Positions 6,957-15,516 of a stretch of 32,490 bases of DNA are shown here, in pieces. The position numbers and the translations under genes were made by a program. The notes below the pieces were generated by a model. The model was not told the origin of the DNA, did no database searches, and saw only the letters and a list, made by a program, of their open reading frames with translations. The stretch is from an uncultured Bacteroidales bacterium (GTDB lineage Bacteria > Bacteroidota > Bacteroidia > Bacteroidales > Muribaculaceae). How positions within the stretch are numbered: the stretch's first letter is position 1; every line of letters begins with the position of its first letter. The stretch covers positions 1 through 32,490 of the forward strand of contig CACYSG010000025.1 of assembly GCA_902776955.1 (NCBI GenBank), read 5' to 3'.

Positions 6957-8723
6957 TCACGCCACGAAGCCCACACGGCGGCGCTCAGTCACCGATTTCA
7001 TCACGGGGTCGTTGATGCGCTCTTCGCTGCAGAGGGTTGTCAGTTCGCTCAAGCGGTCGGCCTGCTCAAGTTCGCCCAAGATGCCGTCGATGGCGAACTT
7101 GCGAGCCACATTCTCAATCTGCCCGCCGCTGAAGTCGAATCCTTCGGCCAGCGTCTTGCACTCGTTGTCGTCCAGCTCGGGAAGCATTGCGTGCCAGATG
7201 TGTTCCCTCACGTCGGCGTCGGGTCGCTCGAACTCCACCTTGTAGAGGAAGCGGCGCTCGAAGGCGCTGTCCAGATTCTCAGTCAAGTTGGTGGTGGCAA
7301 TCATAATGCCGTTGAGGGTCTCCATTTCTTGCAAGATGATGTTTTGGATGGAATTCTCCATTTTGTCAACCGCATTCTGCGCACCACTCTTGCGGATGCC
7401 GATGATGGCGTCGGCTTCGTTAAACAGCAGAATGGGGGCCACTTTGGCCTTGGCAACAATGCCGCGGTACTTGTCGAAGACGGCCTTGATGTTCTTCTCG
7501 CTGTCGCCCACCCATTTGCTCTTGATCTGCGGCACCTCGATGGCCATCACGTCGCGGCCAGTCAGTCGAGCAAGCTGATAGACGGTCTCGGTCTTGCCCG
7601 TGCCCGGTCCGCCGTACATCAAGCAAGTGAGGCCGCAGCGGTTGTAGCGCTCCCTCATACGCTCGACCAATACCTTATACTTCTCTTGATCGAGAAAGGC
7701 GCGCAGCTTATCCACTTGCTTGCCCACCTTGGCGCTGTAGTACAACTCCTTGGCAGCGATACTCTCGGCATGGATGACACCGCTCAACTCCTCTTCCTTG
7801 ACGGTAAGGTTGACCGAGGCCAGCAACTCGGTGCGCGCTTTTGCGGTCAATGTGAAGCTGCTGGTGTCGGCAATGCCGTTATTGCACGTAAACTCCAGCA
7901 AGCCCTTGATCATTAACTCATTACGGCCAACGCGCATTTGTGACTTGAAAAGGGCGAACTCCTTTTTGCTAGGATATAGGCTTTCCAAGTCAAAGAAGTT
8001 GAGGTATGGGTCGTCTTCGTTGACCAGCTTGTCGCAGAAGAAAAGCAGCAGCAAGCGGTTGTTGGGGCAAAGGCCATAGCGCTCTATCCTGTCCACGATG
8101 TCCAAGCCCGGATTCTCTTGGAACAAATCGTTTACTTCTTCAAGGAGCAAGCCTTGCTTGATGCCTTCTTCTTCCAACTCGTCATAGAACTCGTGGAAGT
8201 AGCTCAACAGCCCCACGGTGTCTTCGCACTTGCGATGAGGCACATCATAATCGGTGTTGGTGGTGAGTGCCTTGATGACACGGCCGGGTATGACATAAGA
8301 CGAGGTCTTGTCACGGAAGCCGCTAGTGAGCGTCAGCAAGCGACGACGCACGAGGCCATTCAAAACCTCCACGAGTGCCAATGCTTGCGCCTTGCTGATT
8401 CGCAGCGCCCTTGCGAAATCATTGTAGTCGATACAGTTGGGGCCAAGTTCAACGCAGATGCAGAATACCACGGCCTGAAGCGGAGTCACCCCCAAGCGCT
8501 TGGCCAGATAATCGACATTGTTGCCACACGCCTTGGTCAAGTCGATGTCTTCGTCGTTGCCGTTCTCATGGACATAGTTGGAGAGCTTGGTGTTGATATT
8601 GTCGATTGCCTCCAGCAGTGTTTTGGGCTTCTTGCGAGTACCGAGGCTGATACCCTTTGACTTGCCGCTCTCTGCTGCCAGACCGTCTTCTTCGGTAATA
8701 GTGATGTTCTTCTTCGTCTTCAT
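6957..8723 (-). CDS. AAA+ ATPase with N-terminal winged-helix-like region
   Basis: The 588-residue protein has a C-terminal AAA+ module: Walker A GGPGTGKT (Lys377), a QIKSKWVGDSEKNI pore-loop-like segment, Walker B ILLFNEADAI (Glu436, with Asn in place of the usual Asp), sensor-1 MIATTN and arginine finger region AFERRF. This is the classic AAA clade related to Cdc48/FtsH-type remodelling ATPases. The first 350 residues hold a helix-rich segment with RLGVTPLQAVVFCICVELG and KAQALALVEVLNGLVRRRLL, which resembles a winged helix, so nucleic-acid or adaptor binding is possible. No membrane segment is seen. It heads a run of minus-strand genes down to 4672 and has a 371-nt structured leader. The partner and substrate are unknown. 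Confidence 0.85.
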   Translation of the reverse strand: MKTKKNITITEEDGLAAESGKSKGISLGTRKKPKTLLEAIDNINTKLSNYVHENGNDEDIDLTKACGNNVDYLAKRLGVTPLQAVVFCICVELGPNCIDYNDFARALRISKAQALALVEVLNGLVRRRLLTLTSGFRDKTSSYVIPGRVIKALTTNTDYDVPHRKCEDTVGLLSYFHEFYDELEEEGIKQGLLLEEVNDLFQENPGLDIVDRIERYGLCPNNRLLLLFFCDKLVNEDDPYLNFFDLESLYPSKKEFALFKSQMRVGRNELMIKGLLEFTCNNGIADTSSFTLTAKARTELLASVNLTVKEEELSGVIHAESIAAKELYYSAKVGKQVDKLRAFLDQEKYKVLVERMRERYNRCGLTCLMYGGPGTGKTETVYQLARLTGRDVMAIEVPQIKSKWVGDSEKNIKAVFDKYRGIVAKAKVAPILLFNEADAIIGIRKSGAQNAVDKMENSIQNIILQEMETLNGIMIATTNLTENLDSAFERRFLYKVEFERPDADVREHIWHAMLPELDDNECKTLAEGFDFSGGQIENVARKFAIDGILGELEQADRLSELTTLCSEERINDPVMKSVTERRRVGFVA

Positions 8724-9094
8724 ACTCTGGTTCTTGTTGATGATTTGTAATTGTTAATTGATCGGATTACTGCGATTTTCAAATAATTATTTACAAATTT
8801 CTAATATTAATACACACAAGCCTGGTGGCCGATTTCCTAGGGCACCTTCGCTCAACCGCCGAGTGCGGTTGAAAAGAGGCGCTGAATCCATTGCGACAGT
8901 TGTTGAGCCGTCACACGTCTAATCAGATCAAAATGTCTTAGAGTATTTTCACAAACACCTATCTTTCAGCAAGATAGCAATCTCCACCTTCAAAACAGGT
9001 GTCTATGAAGGCACGAATGAGACGGCTTTTGCCCCGTCTCCAGCAGTTTTAACTTTGATTATAGATTAATTTGTTCATACCATTGCCTAAATCT
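8724..9094 (-). ncRNA. Candidate structured 5' leader or small RNA
   Basis: Between a clear promoter (9100-9130) and the AAA+ start codon there are about 371 nt without a convincing gene. Several stems can be drawn: GAGACGG (9019-9025) with CCGTCTC (9034-9040); ACACCT (8955-8960) with AGGTGT (8997-9002), enclosing TATCTT/AAGATA (8960-8976); and an 8-bp stem TCAACCGC/GCGGTTGA (8852-8872) with a 5-nt loop. A 9-codon open frame beginning MNKLIYNQS starts about 15 nt into the transcript. This could be a cis-acting leader or an independent small RNA. It matches none of the tmRNA, RNase P, SRP or riboswitch cores that I know. Confidence 0.45.
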
Positions 9095-9099
9095 TAGTG

Positions 9100-9130
9100 C
9101 AAAGGTATGTAAAACATTTAAATTATGCAA
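9100..9130 (-). promoter_or_regulatory. Promoter of the AAA+ ATPase leader
   Basis: On the minus strand TTGC (9127-9130) is followed after 19 nt by TACCTTTG (9100-9107), a full Bacteroidetes promoter. Transcription would begin near 9094. Upstream (9131-9390) no gene is visible; there is a 9-bp inverted repeat CTTTATTAT/ATAATAAAG (9186-9206) and a degenerate operator-like repeat at 9323-9345. Confidence 0.68.
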
Positions 9131-9322
9131 CTTCTGCGCGTTAATAATTGTAAACAGCATTAACTTTTTTGCTCTCCCATTTCCTCTTTATTATTACATA
9201 ATAAAGGACAGCCCTAAAGTAGCCGCAAACAAAGGATCACCCCTGGCAACGAGACCAACTCACACACCATTATCCCGAGACATGAACCTGTTACTGTTTT
9301 TCCTCAATAGTTATCAATGGGG

Positions 9323-9345
9323 CCTCGGCCAATTTCGGCCAGCAA
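9323..9345. repeat. Orphan, degenerate copy of the WYL-linked inverted repeat
   Basis: CCTCGGCCAAT (9323-9333) matches the left arm of the operator copies, but the right arm (CGGCCAGC) is eroded. The -7 box expected 7 nt further on is absent, and no gene lies close downstream on the minus strand. It may mark a promoter whose gene was lost, or be a chance GGCC-rich dyad. Confidence 0.3.
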
Positions 9346-9390
9346 TTCATCTGGTTGTTCGTCTGTCATGTCCCATGTCAGTTTTGGTCT

Positions 9391-9918
9391 TTATTTGTTT
9401 AAGTATTGATGGTTGCTCAGATACTCTACTACTGAGGGCCAGTCGGGGAATTTGGGTGAGCCAAATTGGATCAGTTCGCCCTTGAACTCTTTGGCGCCGT
9501 TCTTCTCGCGATCGTCAATCAGGAAGTCGCCGCGGTTGAGGTCCTTGTGGTGGGAGATGATGAGGCGCTTGTAGAAGATGGAATCTTCGCCCTTGCCGAA
9601 GTGGCGCTGCACCCACTCCAACTTGTCGGTCCAAGCCGACGGGTTGAGCCACGGGGCCGTGGAGAGGATGTAGAGGTCGAAGAACTTGTTCAGTTCCTGC
9701 ATGGCCTCGATGGCACCGGGCATCGGGTCCATCAGCGAGAAAATCCCCGGGATTTCATCGTAACAGGGCTTGCCGGTGCCGTCATCGGCATATTCAGCCT
9801 TGACCGCTTCGGGCACTCGATCAAGTCCGCTCTGGAAATCAACCAGGACATTGTCCATGTCAACATACACGATTTTTCCGCATTTCAAACTTGTGTTTCT
9901 GCTAATTTTAAATCCCAT
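9391..9918 (-). CDS. 5'(3')-deoxyribonucleotidase (NT5C-like)
   Basis: The 175-residue protein has HAD motif I as VYVDMDNVLVDF (Asp21 and Asp23), motif II in LYILSTAPW and motif IV in DFLIDDREKNG. The DMDxVLxDF form and the length are those of 5'(3')-deoxyribonucleotidases, which dephosphorylate deoxynucleoside monophosphates such as dUMP and dTMP. It is expected in the cytoplasm. The gene is monocistronic as far as can be seen, with no close neighbour on either side. In this island of nucleic-acid enzymes, a role in nucleotide-pool control is plausible but inferred. Confidence 0.85.
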   Translation of the reverse strand: MGFKISRNTSLKCGKIVYVDMDNVLVDFQSGLDRVPEAVKAEYADDGTGKPCYDEIPGIFSLMDPMPGAIEAMQELNKFFDLYILSTAPWLNPSAWTDKLEWVQRHFGKGEDSIFYKRLIISHHKDLNRGDFLIDDREKNGAKEFKGELIQFGSPKFPDWPSVVEYLSNHQYLNK

Positions 9919-10237
9919 AATCTATACTGTTTTTTAATTGGTGATTTCTACTCCCTTCAAGTGAGCATTTCGGATACCTCTCATTATTATATGATTTGTT
10001 CGTTTCAACAAACGATTGGAATTTTTCCGAGATAAAATATACTGAAATTTATTTAGGTGACCAAATTTAAATGAATAATTTAACGCATTGTAACGAATAA
10101 TTATTCAAGTATACCTGATACAATTATAATATGGAAACAACGAGGAAAAAATTCAAAAAAAGGAACACAAATTTTTATCGGTTTTTGTTTTAATTTTTTG
10201 GGGCACGTTTACATTTTAAGGTCAAAATTAGGGACTA
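9919..10237. other. Intergenic region between divergent genes
   Basis: About 320 very AT-rich bases separate the deoxyribonucleotidase (minus) from a small plus-strand gene. The only structure that stands out is a dyad TCGTTT/AAACGA (10000-10015), nested with TTTGTT/AACAAA. On the minus strand, TATATTTT near 10030 is a weak -7 candidate. I see no further gene. Confidence 0.5.
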
Positions 10238-10432
10238 ATGATTTTTAAGATTATGGATAAGGACAAGATTATTATGGTGGCGATTCATGTTGTAGCAGGT
10301 GTGCTGATGATAGCCGTGTGTTGGACGCCTGCGATTGTTGGAAAAATCTCGGTTTGGAACAAACTGTTTTGCAGCGTGGCAATTGTGCTCTTGTTGCGGT
10401 TCCACTACTGGTGCCAGCAGTATGAGCCATGA
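10238..10432 (+). CDS. Possible small membrane protein
   Basis: The 64-residue product has two hydrophobic stretches, about 12-29 (IIMVAIHVVAGVLMIAVC) and 44-57 (LFCSVAIVLLLRFHYW region), separated by a polar loop. An internal start at 10253 gives MDKDKI as a more typical N-terminus. It stands alone between two minus-strand genes and has no clear promoter. No family is recognised. The hydrophobic pattern supports a real gene, but its short length leaves this uncertain. Confidence 0.4.
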   Translation: MIFKIMDKDKIIMVAIHVVAGVLMIAVCWTPAIVGKISVWNKLFCSVAIVLLLRFHYWCQQYEP

Positions 10433-10457
10433 CACCAGTGGTGGATAACTCGGTTGA

Positions 10458-11036
10458 TTACTCTGAAAGGATTTTTTGGGCGGCGGGGATGATGACGTCG
10501 AGAATGACCTGATCGTTCATGCGGTGCTCGCCGTGGAAATCTTCCTCATGAGTGAAATGTTGGGCAAACTCGTCCTTGCAGTTGACCAGTGTATCACCGT
10601 CGGCAAAGAAGCCCCAGCACAGGGTCTGGTTCTCACTGGTGACGCCGTCGAACAGGTGCTGCTCCATCTCCTTGAAGTGCTGAATGATTTCTTCGGTAAT
10701 CGTGAAGTGTGTCTGGCCATCAGCTGTCGGCTGGAAACGCTCAAAAGTGCCCACCTGGAGGATATCCTTTTGCTGCGACATGTGCAAGGCAGGATTAACG
10801 CAGATGCGGGGATAATCCGTCATCTGCATGGCATACATGCCGCCCATGCTGGTACCAATGATGAGATCAACTTGGTTCTCGGCACAGTAGTTCTTGAGGA
10901 AAGGCAATGCCTCCGCAGGGTCAACTGGAATGTCCGGAGCAATCACATTGTACTCCGGCAGATTATCTGCAAGACAAGTTGCCGAATTGCTTCGGCAGCT
11001 GGACCCGAAACCGTGAAAATAAACGATAGTTTTCAT
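10458..11036 (-). CDS. Alpha/beta hydrolase of the YqiA/YcfP esterase type
   Basis: The 192-residue protein starts MKTIVYFHGFGSS, with the oxyanion-hole HGF motif at 8-10. The nucleophile elbow is GTSMGG (Ser63), the acid is probably in FADGDTLVN and the histidine in FHGEHRM near 170. The compact size and the short GFxSS start are typical of YqiA/YcfP (UPF0227) esterases, which are cytoplasmic and act on small acyl esters; the natural substrate is not known. A longer reading frame goes up to 11183, but the promoter box (11078-11085) lies inside that extension, so 11036 is the right start. Confidence 0.82.
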   Translation of the reverse strand: MKTIVYFHGFGSSCRSNSATCLADNLPEYNVIAPDIPVDPAEALPFLKNYCAENQVDLIIGTSMGGMYAMQMTDYPRICVNPALHMSQQKDILQVGTFERFQPTADGQTHFTITEEIIQHFKEMEQHLFDGVTSENQTLCWGFFADGDTLVNCKDEFAQHFTHEEDFHGEHRMNDQVILDVIIPAAQKILSE

Positions 11037-11077
11037 TGTTATATCAAGTGTTGTTGAGTTGTTTTTATTTCCGACAT

Positions 11078-11109
11078 CAAATATACAAAAACTTTTCAAA
11101 TCAACCAAA
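11078..11109 (-). promoter_or_regulatory. Promoter of the YqiA-like hydrolase
   Basis: On the minus strand TTTG (11106-11109) is followed after 20 nt by TATATTTG (11078-11085), both perfect consensus boxes. The start codon at 11036 lies 41 nt downstream. This fixes the start of the hydrolase gene. Confidence 0.72.
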
Positions 11110-11262
11110 TCGTCCTTTGAAAAAACTGCAGCTGCAAAAGCTGCAAGCCGAAAGAACAAGTGCGCAAGTCTTCTATCCGGCAAATACGACCCTTAATGCC
11201 TAGAGCGAAAGAGGGTCGCCTATTGAATGTGGGTAAAGTAGATTAAAAGAAGGGTTAATCAG

Positions 11263-11310
11263 CTAAAGTGTAAAAAGAATAGACACTTTAGTGTAAAAAA
11301 GTTTTACACT
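11263..11310. repeat. Two abutting inverted repeats (four AGTGT half-sites)
   Basis: CTAAAGTGT (11263-11271) pairs with ACACTTTAG (11283-11291), and AGTGTAAAA (11290-11298) pairs with TTTTACACT (11302-11310); the two dyads share two bases. All four arms carry the same core, AAGTGT or TAGTGT, so this looks like a cluster of operator half-sites rather than a terminator. It lies about 80-130 bp upstream of the secreted subtilase and is the most likely regulatory site for it. The rest of 11110-11389 holds a short dyad CGACCC/GGGTCG and no gene. Confidence 0.55.
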
Positions 11311-11389
11311 TTTGAGAAAAGAAGCAAATAATATATGCTCAAACTAATTTTCAAGACTAATTTCGTATCAAACAATTATTCACCATTTA

Positions 11390-14300
11390 ATGTATCATAT
11401 TATGAAAAAAGTATTCCTTCTTAGCTTGATGTCCGTGCTATTCAGCATCAGCGCTATTGCTAATGTTAATCAGAAATTATCTGGTTCAACACAACTGTTT
11501 ATTGCTGAAAGGGATGGCCGTATTTCTCTTGATATGGAAATTGACGGCCCTACTCTCCCAACACGCACACCATTACGGCGCACCAAACAGGTGGACCGCG
11601 TGATAGCCCCAGCCAAGGTCGTTAATGGTGTCGAGATGGTATCTGCCTTTATACACGTCGATCCCGATGCAACAACTCAAATCGAAAGCATGGGTGTTAT
11701 CATTCAAGAGCGTTTCAAGAAATTTGTGGTTGCTATGATTCCTGTCGACAAGATCGAGAGCGTTGCCCAGGTTGCGGCAGTCCATCAAGTGAACGTAGCC
11801 CGCAAGACGAGTTTACACACCGATATGTCCCGTTTCTACACCAAGACGTCTCAGGTTCTGGATTACAGCAACGCTATAGCGTCAGGGCTACCCGGTGCAT
11901 TCACCGGAGAGGGTGTTGTGGTTGGTGTGATTGACACAGGCATTGATTTTCAACATGCGATGTTCAAGGATGCCAACGGCAACACACGCATCAAGCAAGC
12001 GTATATCGTTGATGAAAATGGTTTTCTTGAATCCTACACAAGCGAGATGATTTCTTCTCTGACAACAGACTATAGCGGGAACTCACATGGTACACACACG
12101 GCTACGACAGCAGCAGGATCCGATCTCACTTATAATGGCATCAACTATGGCGGCATGGCACCCGAGGCCGATCTCGTACTCGTTGGTTTAGGCGAGGAGT
12201 TATATACTACAAATATCGCTATGGGCATCAAATATGTTTTTGATTATGCCGACAGCCAGGATATGCCGGCCGTGTGCAGCATCAGTCTGGGCAGTCAATG
12301 GGGACCACACGATGGTACCGGAGAGCTAAATGAGGTTTACGCTGAATATGCAGGCGATAACCCTAACCACATTTTGGTGATGTCTGCAGGCAATTCAGCA
12401 AGTTATTCACCGAGTGTTGGATTTGAGTATGTCGAGGGGGAGGCATCGGCAGAAGCACCATTCTGTACCGTAATCAATGGCACATACAATGCTACGAGTA
12501 CCCTAAATCTCAATAGGTATTATGCGGGTTACGAGTGCTTCTATGACCGCACACCCGGGCAGCAGCTGGCTTGCAAACTGCATGTCGTGAACACCAGCAC
12601 TAACCAGATACTCTGGACTTCGGATGAAATCACCGAGTTCACTATTGATGATTTTTCGGGCATCAACAAGTATTTCACTGGCCTCCCCGAAGTTTATGTC
12701 TATGAGGATGATTTCAGCGGCAAGAATAATGTGATTGTCTATACTAACGGCATGGCGAAGAAGAGTGGTTACACGAACCCGAAATTCGCGCTTGCTATAA
12801 GCATCTATCCTGTCGATGGGGGCCCTTGTATGATTGACGGATGGGAAGGATATGGCTACAACCTGTTTGCGAACTATCATGGCACAATCGATGATTATGT
12901 GTTTGTTTCAGGATCTGACGATTCCAGTATCAATGATTTTGTAGCCACCGATGATGTCATCTCGGTTGGAGCTTATGTTTCCAAAAATAACTACACTGAT
13001 GTTGATGGCAACACGCAGAATTATAACTCCTATTTTACCCTCAATGACATCGCGTATTTCTCCTCCTATCAAACGCCTGGCCATGGTCCAACAGGCAAAG
13101 CAAAGCCCGACATCTGCGCACCTGGCGCTATCATTGTTGCAGGCGTTAACCGCTATGATACCGAAGAGTATATGTCCGCTGCCTATAGAAGTGATTTAGT
13201 GTGCGACGATCCGTCCCAACCGTTAGGCTGCATGCAGGGCACATCTATGTCGGCGCCTTGTGTGGCAGGCATTGTCGCACTGTATTTGCAAGCCGCACAG
13301 AGTGTTGATAAGACGCTGAAAACCGATGACATCCGAGACATTTTTGCTCACACTGCCATCACCGATGAATATACGAATCAAAGCAACTTTGGACCCTATG
13401 GCAAGATTAATGCCCTGGCTGGAATCAATTACATTTTGGGGCCGACTGAACCTGTCATCACAACTGATGTGACTTCCATCACCATTGACCCGACCTATAC
13501 CGGCTATGAGGGTTCTCAATTGATCCATATCAAGGGAATCAACTTACGGAGCGATTTACAATTAAGCTTTTCCCATGATAATTCCAACTCATTTGCACTA
13601 TCGGATTATACCATCAATCCAGAGCAAGCGGCCGTCGGCACTTGGGTGAAAGTGTATTTCTATCCAACCTCTGGCGGCTTTAAACGTGCGACACTTAACA
13701 TCCGTAGTGAAGGTGCCGAGACAGTCAGTATCCCAGTTAGCGGGAGCGGAATCAAGTCAGAAGGTTACATCTTTGCCGGGCCATCACTTCGGACATTTGA
13801 GACCCAAGTGGGAACACCTGTCACCCAGACTTTTAAAGTTACTTATACGAAACCCAATGGCTCCGTCATGATTAGCAGCGTGAGTGATGATGGTGAAACA
13901 TGTTTCAATAATGAATTCGGCTCAGAAAACGCCATGCCTGCACTCAATACTGTCAATACTCTATCAAACCAGAAAAGAACGATCAGTAACATTAATGGCG
14001 TTTCATCGCGTTGGAAAGACTTCATCGGTCCCATTGAACCAATTACGATCAGAAGTCTCGTATTGGAGTTGACAGGTGATGACTGTTTTGAGATCACTCC
14101 TTCGAGGATTACTATTTTGAACGTTCCACATAGCGCCTATGTAACTGTGACTTATCGTCCTGAAAGTGTCGGCGAGCATGATGCCACCATTAAGATCAAG
14201 TTGTCCAATGGCTCGGCTAAGCCGTTTATCATGACATTACATGGAACTGCGACCGAACAACTCAACGCACCCAGCTGCGAAAATGAGGGCAATGATTTAA

Positions 14301-14548
14301 TGATCATGCAACGAGAATCAGGCATAAATACTCTAGTGAACGAAATGTTGATGAACACTAAGGTTTATGCTGAAGGCTTGAACATCGTCATCGAGAGTCC
14401 CGCTGAGCAGAGTGCGGTCATCAGCGACATTGCAGGTCGCGCAAGGAAAGTCAACCTTCAGGCTGGACATAACGAGATTCCCGTCAATGCAAGTGGAATC
14501 TATATCGTAAGAATTAGAGAAAAGACCACCAAACTGATGCTCAACTAG
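11390..14548 (+). CDS. Secreted subtilisin-like serine protease (S8) with T9SS tail
   Basis: The 1052-residue protein begins with a signal peptide (MKKVFLLSLMSVLFSISAIA; the start may be 11402). An I9-like propeptide region precedes the catalytic domain. The triad is visible: Asp182 in GVIDTGID, His233 in SHGTHTA and Ser619 in GTSMSAP. The ~390 residues between His and Ser include an inserted, probably beta-rich region. After the protease domain come two Ig-like beta units (about 690-800 and 900-985), one with an SGSGIK end. The last ~70 residues (VYAEGLNIVIESP through GIYIVRI) form a type A sorting domain of the type IX secretion system, so it is exported and anchored or released at the cell surface. 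It degrades proteins or peptides outside the cell. It is monocistronic, with a terminator at 14580-14619. Confidence 0.9.
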   Translation: MYHIMKKVFLLSLMSVLFSISAIANVNQKLSGSTQLFIAERDGRISLDMEIDGPTLPTRTPLRRTKQVDRVIAPAKVVNGVEMVSAFIHVDPDATTQIESMGVIIQERFKKFVVAMIPVDKIESVAQVAAVHQVNVARKTSLHTDMSRFYTKTSQVLDYSNAIASGLPGAFTGEGVVVGVIDTGIDFQHAMFKDANGNTRIKQAYIVDENGFLESYTSEMISSLTTDYSGNSHGTHTATTAAGSDLTYNGINYGGMAPEADLVLVGLGEELYTTNIAMGIKYVFDYADSQDMPAVCSISLGSQWGPHDGTGELNEVYAEYAGDNPNHILVMSAGNSASYSPSVGFEYVEGEASAEAPFCTVINGTYNATSTLNLNRYYAGYECFYDRTPGQQLACKLHVVNTSTNQILWTSDEITEFTIDDFSGINKYFTGLPEVYVYEDDFSGKNNVIVYTNGMAKKSGYTNPKFALAISIYPVDGGPCMIDGWEGYGYNLFANYHGTIDDYVFVSGSDDSSINDFVATDDVISVGAYVSKNNYTDVDGNTQNYNSYFTLNDIAYFSSYQTPGHGPTGKAKPDICAPGAIIVAGVNRYDTEEYMSAAYRSDLVCDDPSQPLGCMQGTSMSAPCVAGIVALYLQAAQSVDKTLKTDDIRDIFAHTAITDEYTNQSNFGPYGKINALAGINYILGPTEPVITTDVTSITIDPTYTGYEGSQLIHIKGINLRSDLQLSFSHDNSNSFALSDYTINPEQAAVGTWVKVYFYPTSGGFKRATLNIRSEGAETVSIPVSGSGIKSEGYIFAGPSLRTFETQVGTPVTQTFKVTYTKPNGSVMISSVSDDGETCFNNEFGSENAMPALNTVNTLSNQKRTISNINGVSSRWKDFIGPIEPITIRSLVLELTGDDCFEITPSRITILNVPHSAYVTVTYRPESVGEHDATIKIKLSNGSAKPFIMTLHGTATEQLNAPSCENEGNDLMIMQRESGINTLVNEMLMNTKVYAEGLNIVIESPAEQSAVISDIAGRARKVNLQAGHNEIPVNASGIYIVRIREKTTKLMLN

Positions 14549-14579
14549 AGCTATTTTATAAAACCCAGGAATAACCACT

Positions 14580-14619
14580 AGCGGTTGCTTACCTTAACGG
14601 GGTAGGCAACCGCTTTTTG
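14580..14619 (+). terminator. Rho-independent terminator of the subtilase gene
   Basis: A 14-bp stem (14580-14593 with 14601-14614, one G.U pair) with a 7-nt loop is followed directly by TTTTTG. It lies 31 nt after the subtilase stop codon. The next 130 bp, up to the convergent ATPase gene, contain nothing recognisable. Confidence 0.85.
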
Positions 14620-14752
14620 TGTGTCTTTTCTCTCCTTTTTCGCTCAATTCCCCACCCTTTTCATTCTCACATTAAACCCTTGTATACAAAGAGGTTTGAT
14701 TTCTTCAGGAATTACACTATTTTTCCATCTCAAGATAGCAATGTAATCGGGG

Positions 14753-15484
14753 TTAGTTATTGGGGAGGAGGCCGAGGGTTTGGAGGCAGCCTGTGCGGTT
14801 GAGGAGGAAGGCGTAGAGGTCTCGGTAGGCGCTGCAGTCGTGGTAGGGTGTGGGGACTAGTTGGCCGTCTTTGATTTCGTGGATGGAAGCGTCGGGATAG
14901 GAAAGGATGACGGGGGAATGGGTGGCGATGATGATTTGGGCTCCTTTGCTGACGACATCTTTGATCCATAGCAGGAATGCCAGTTGGTTTTGGAAGGAGA
15001 GGGCGGCCTCGGGTTCGTCAAAGATGTAAATGCCTTTGCCGGTGAGTCTGTGTTCAAGCAGGGCCATGAAGCCTTCGCCGTGGGAGAATTCGTGGAAATT
15101 AAGATAGTCATAGTACATGTTTAAACTGCGGCGATTGATTTCGGTGATGACGTTGTAGTAACTCTCGGCCCTGAAGAAATACGTATCATCATAACTCAGG
15201 CTGGCTTGCGATGCTATCAGTGCCTCGTGCAGCGACGAGTGGGTCTCTTCGGTATGGAAGTTGAAGTGACGGGAACCGCCCTCGGGATTGATGCGCAGCA
15301 AGACGGCGATTGCCTCGAGTAACGTTGATTTTCCCGACCCGTTGCCTCCAACGATATAGGTCACCGATTTCTCAAATCTAAACTCGGTGAAGTCTCTGAT
15401 GACGGGAATGGAGAACGGGTATTTGCTGGTGTCCCATTCCCCCTCGCGTTTCCTGATTTTTCTCAAATAGATATTCTCTTTCAT
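14753..15484 (-). CDS. Small AAA/ABC-type ATPase (SMC/RecF-like)
   Basis: The 243-residue protein has Walker A GGNGSGKST (Lys52), a Q-loop-like region, a signature FSHGEGF (about 160), Walker B IYIFDEPEAAL (about 180-190) and a switch histidine in IIATHSPVI. This order is that of short ABC-type ATPases of the SMC/RecF branch, and there is no coiled coil or membrane partner. Such soluble ATPases occur alone in many genomes and in nuclease-linked defence operons; here no partner gene is adjacent on the same strand. The frame is open up to 15607, but the promoter box at 15509-15516 points to the ATG at 15484 (or 15490). Confidence 0.82.
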   Translation of the reverse strand: MKENIYLRKIRKREGEWDTSKYPFSIPVIRDFTEFRFEKSVTYIVGGNGSGKSTLLEAIAVLLRINPEGGSRHFNFHTEETHSSLHEALIASQASLSYDDTYFFRAESYYNVITEINRRSLNMYYDYLNFHEFSHGEGFMALLEHRLTGKGIYIFDEPEAALSFQNQLAFLLWIKDVVSKGAQIIIATHSPVILSYPDASIHEIKDGQLVPTPYHDCSAYRDLYAFLLNRTGCLQTLGLLPNN

Positions 15485-15508
15485 GACCATCCATTGACAA
15501 TTTTGCCG

Positions 15509-15516
15509 CAAAACTA
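15509..15516 (-). promoter_or_regulatory. -7 box of the small ATPase gene
   Basis: TAGTTTTG on the minus strand matches TAnnTTTG and lies 24 nt before the start codon. The -33 element is not clear, so only the -7 box is claimed. Confidence 0.5.

Noticed and set aside
8724-9094. tmRNA, RNase P RNA, SRP RNA or a known riboswitch
   Set aside because: None of their conserved cores is present, so only a generic structured leader is claimed.
10476-11057. Long plus-strand reading frame opposite the hydrolase gene
   Set aside because: It is the antisense shadow of the YqiA-like hydrolase, which has the catalytic motifs, promoter and proper start on the other strand. Similar antisense frames over most other genes were rejected for the same reason.
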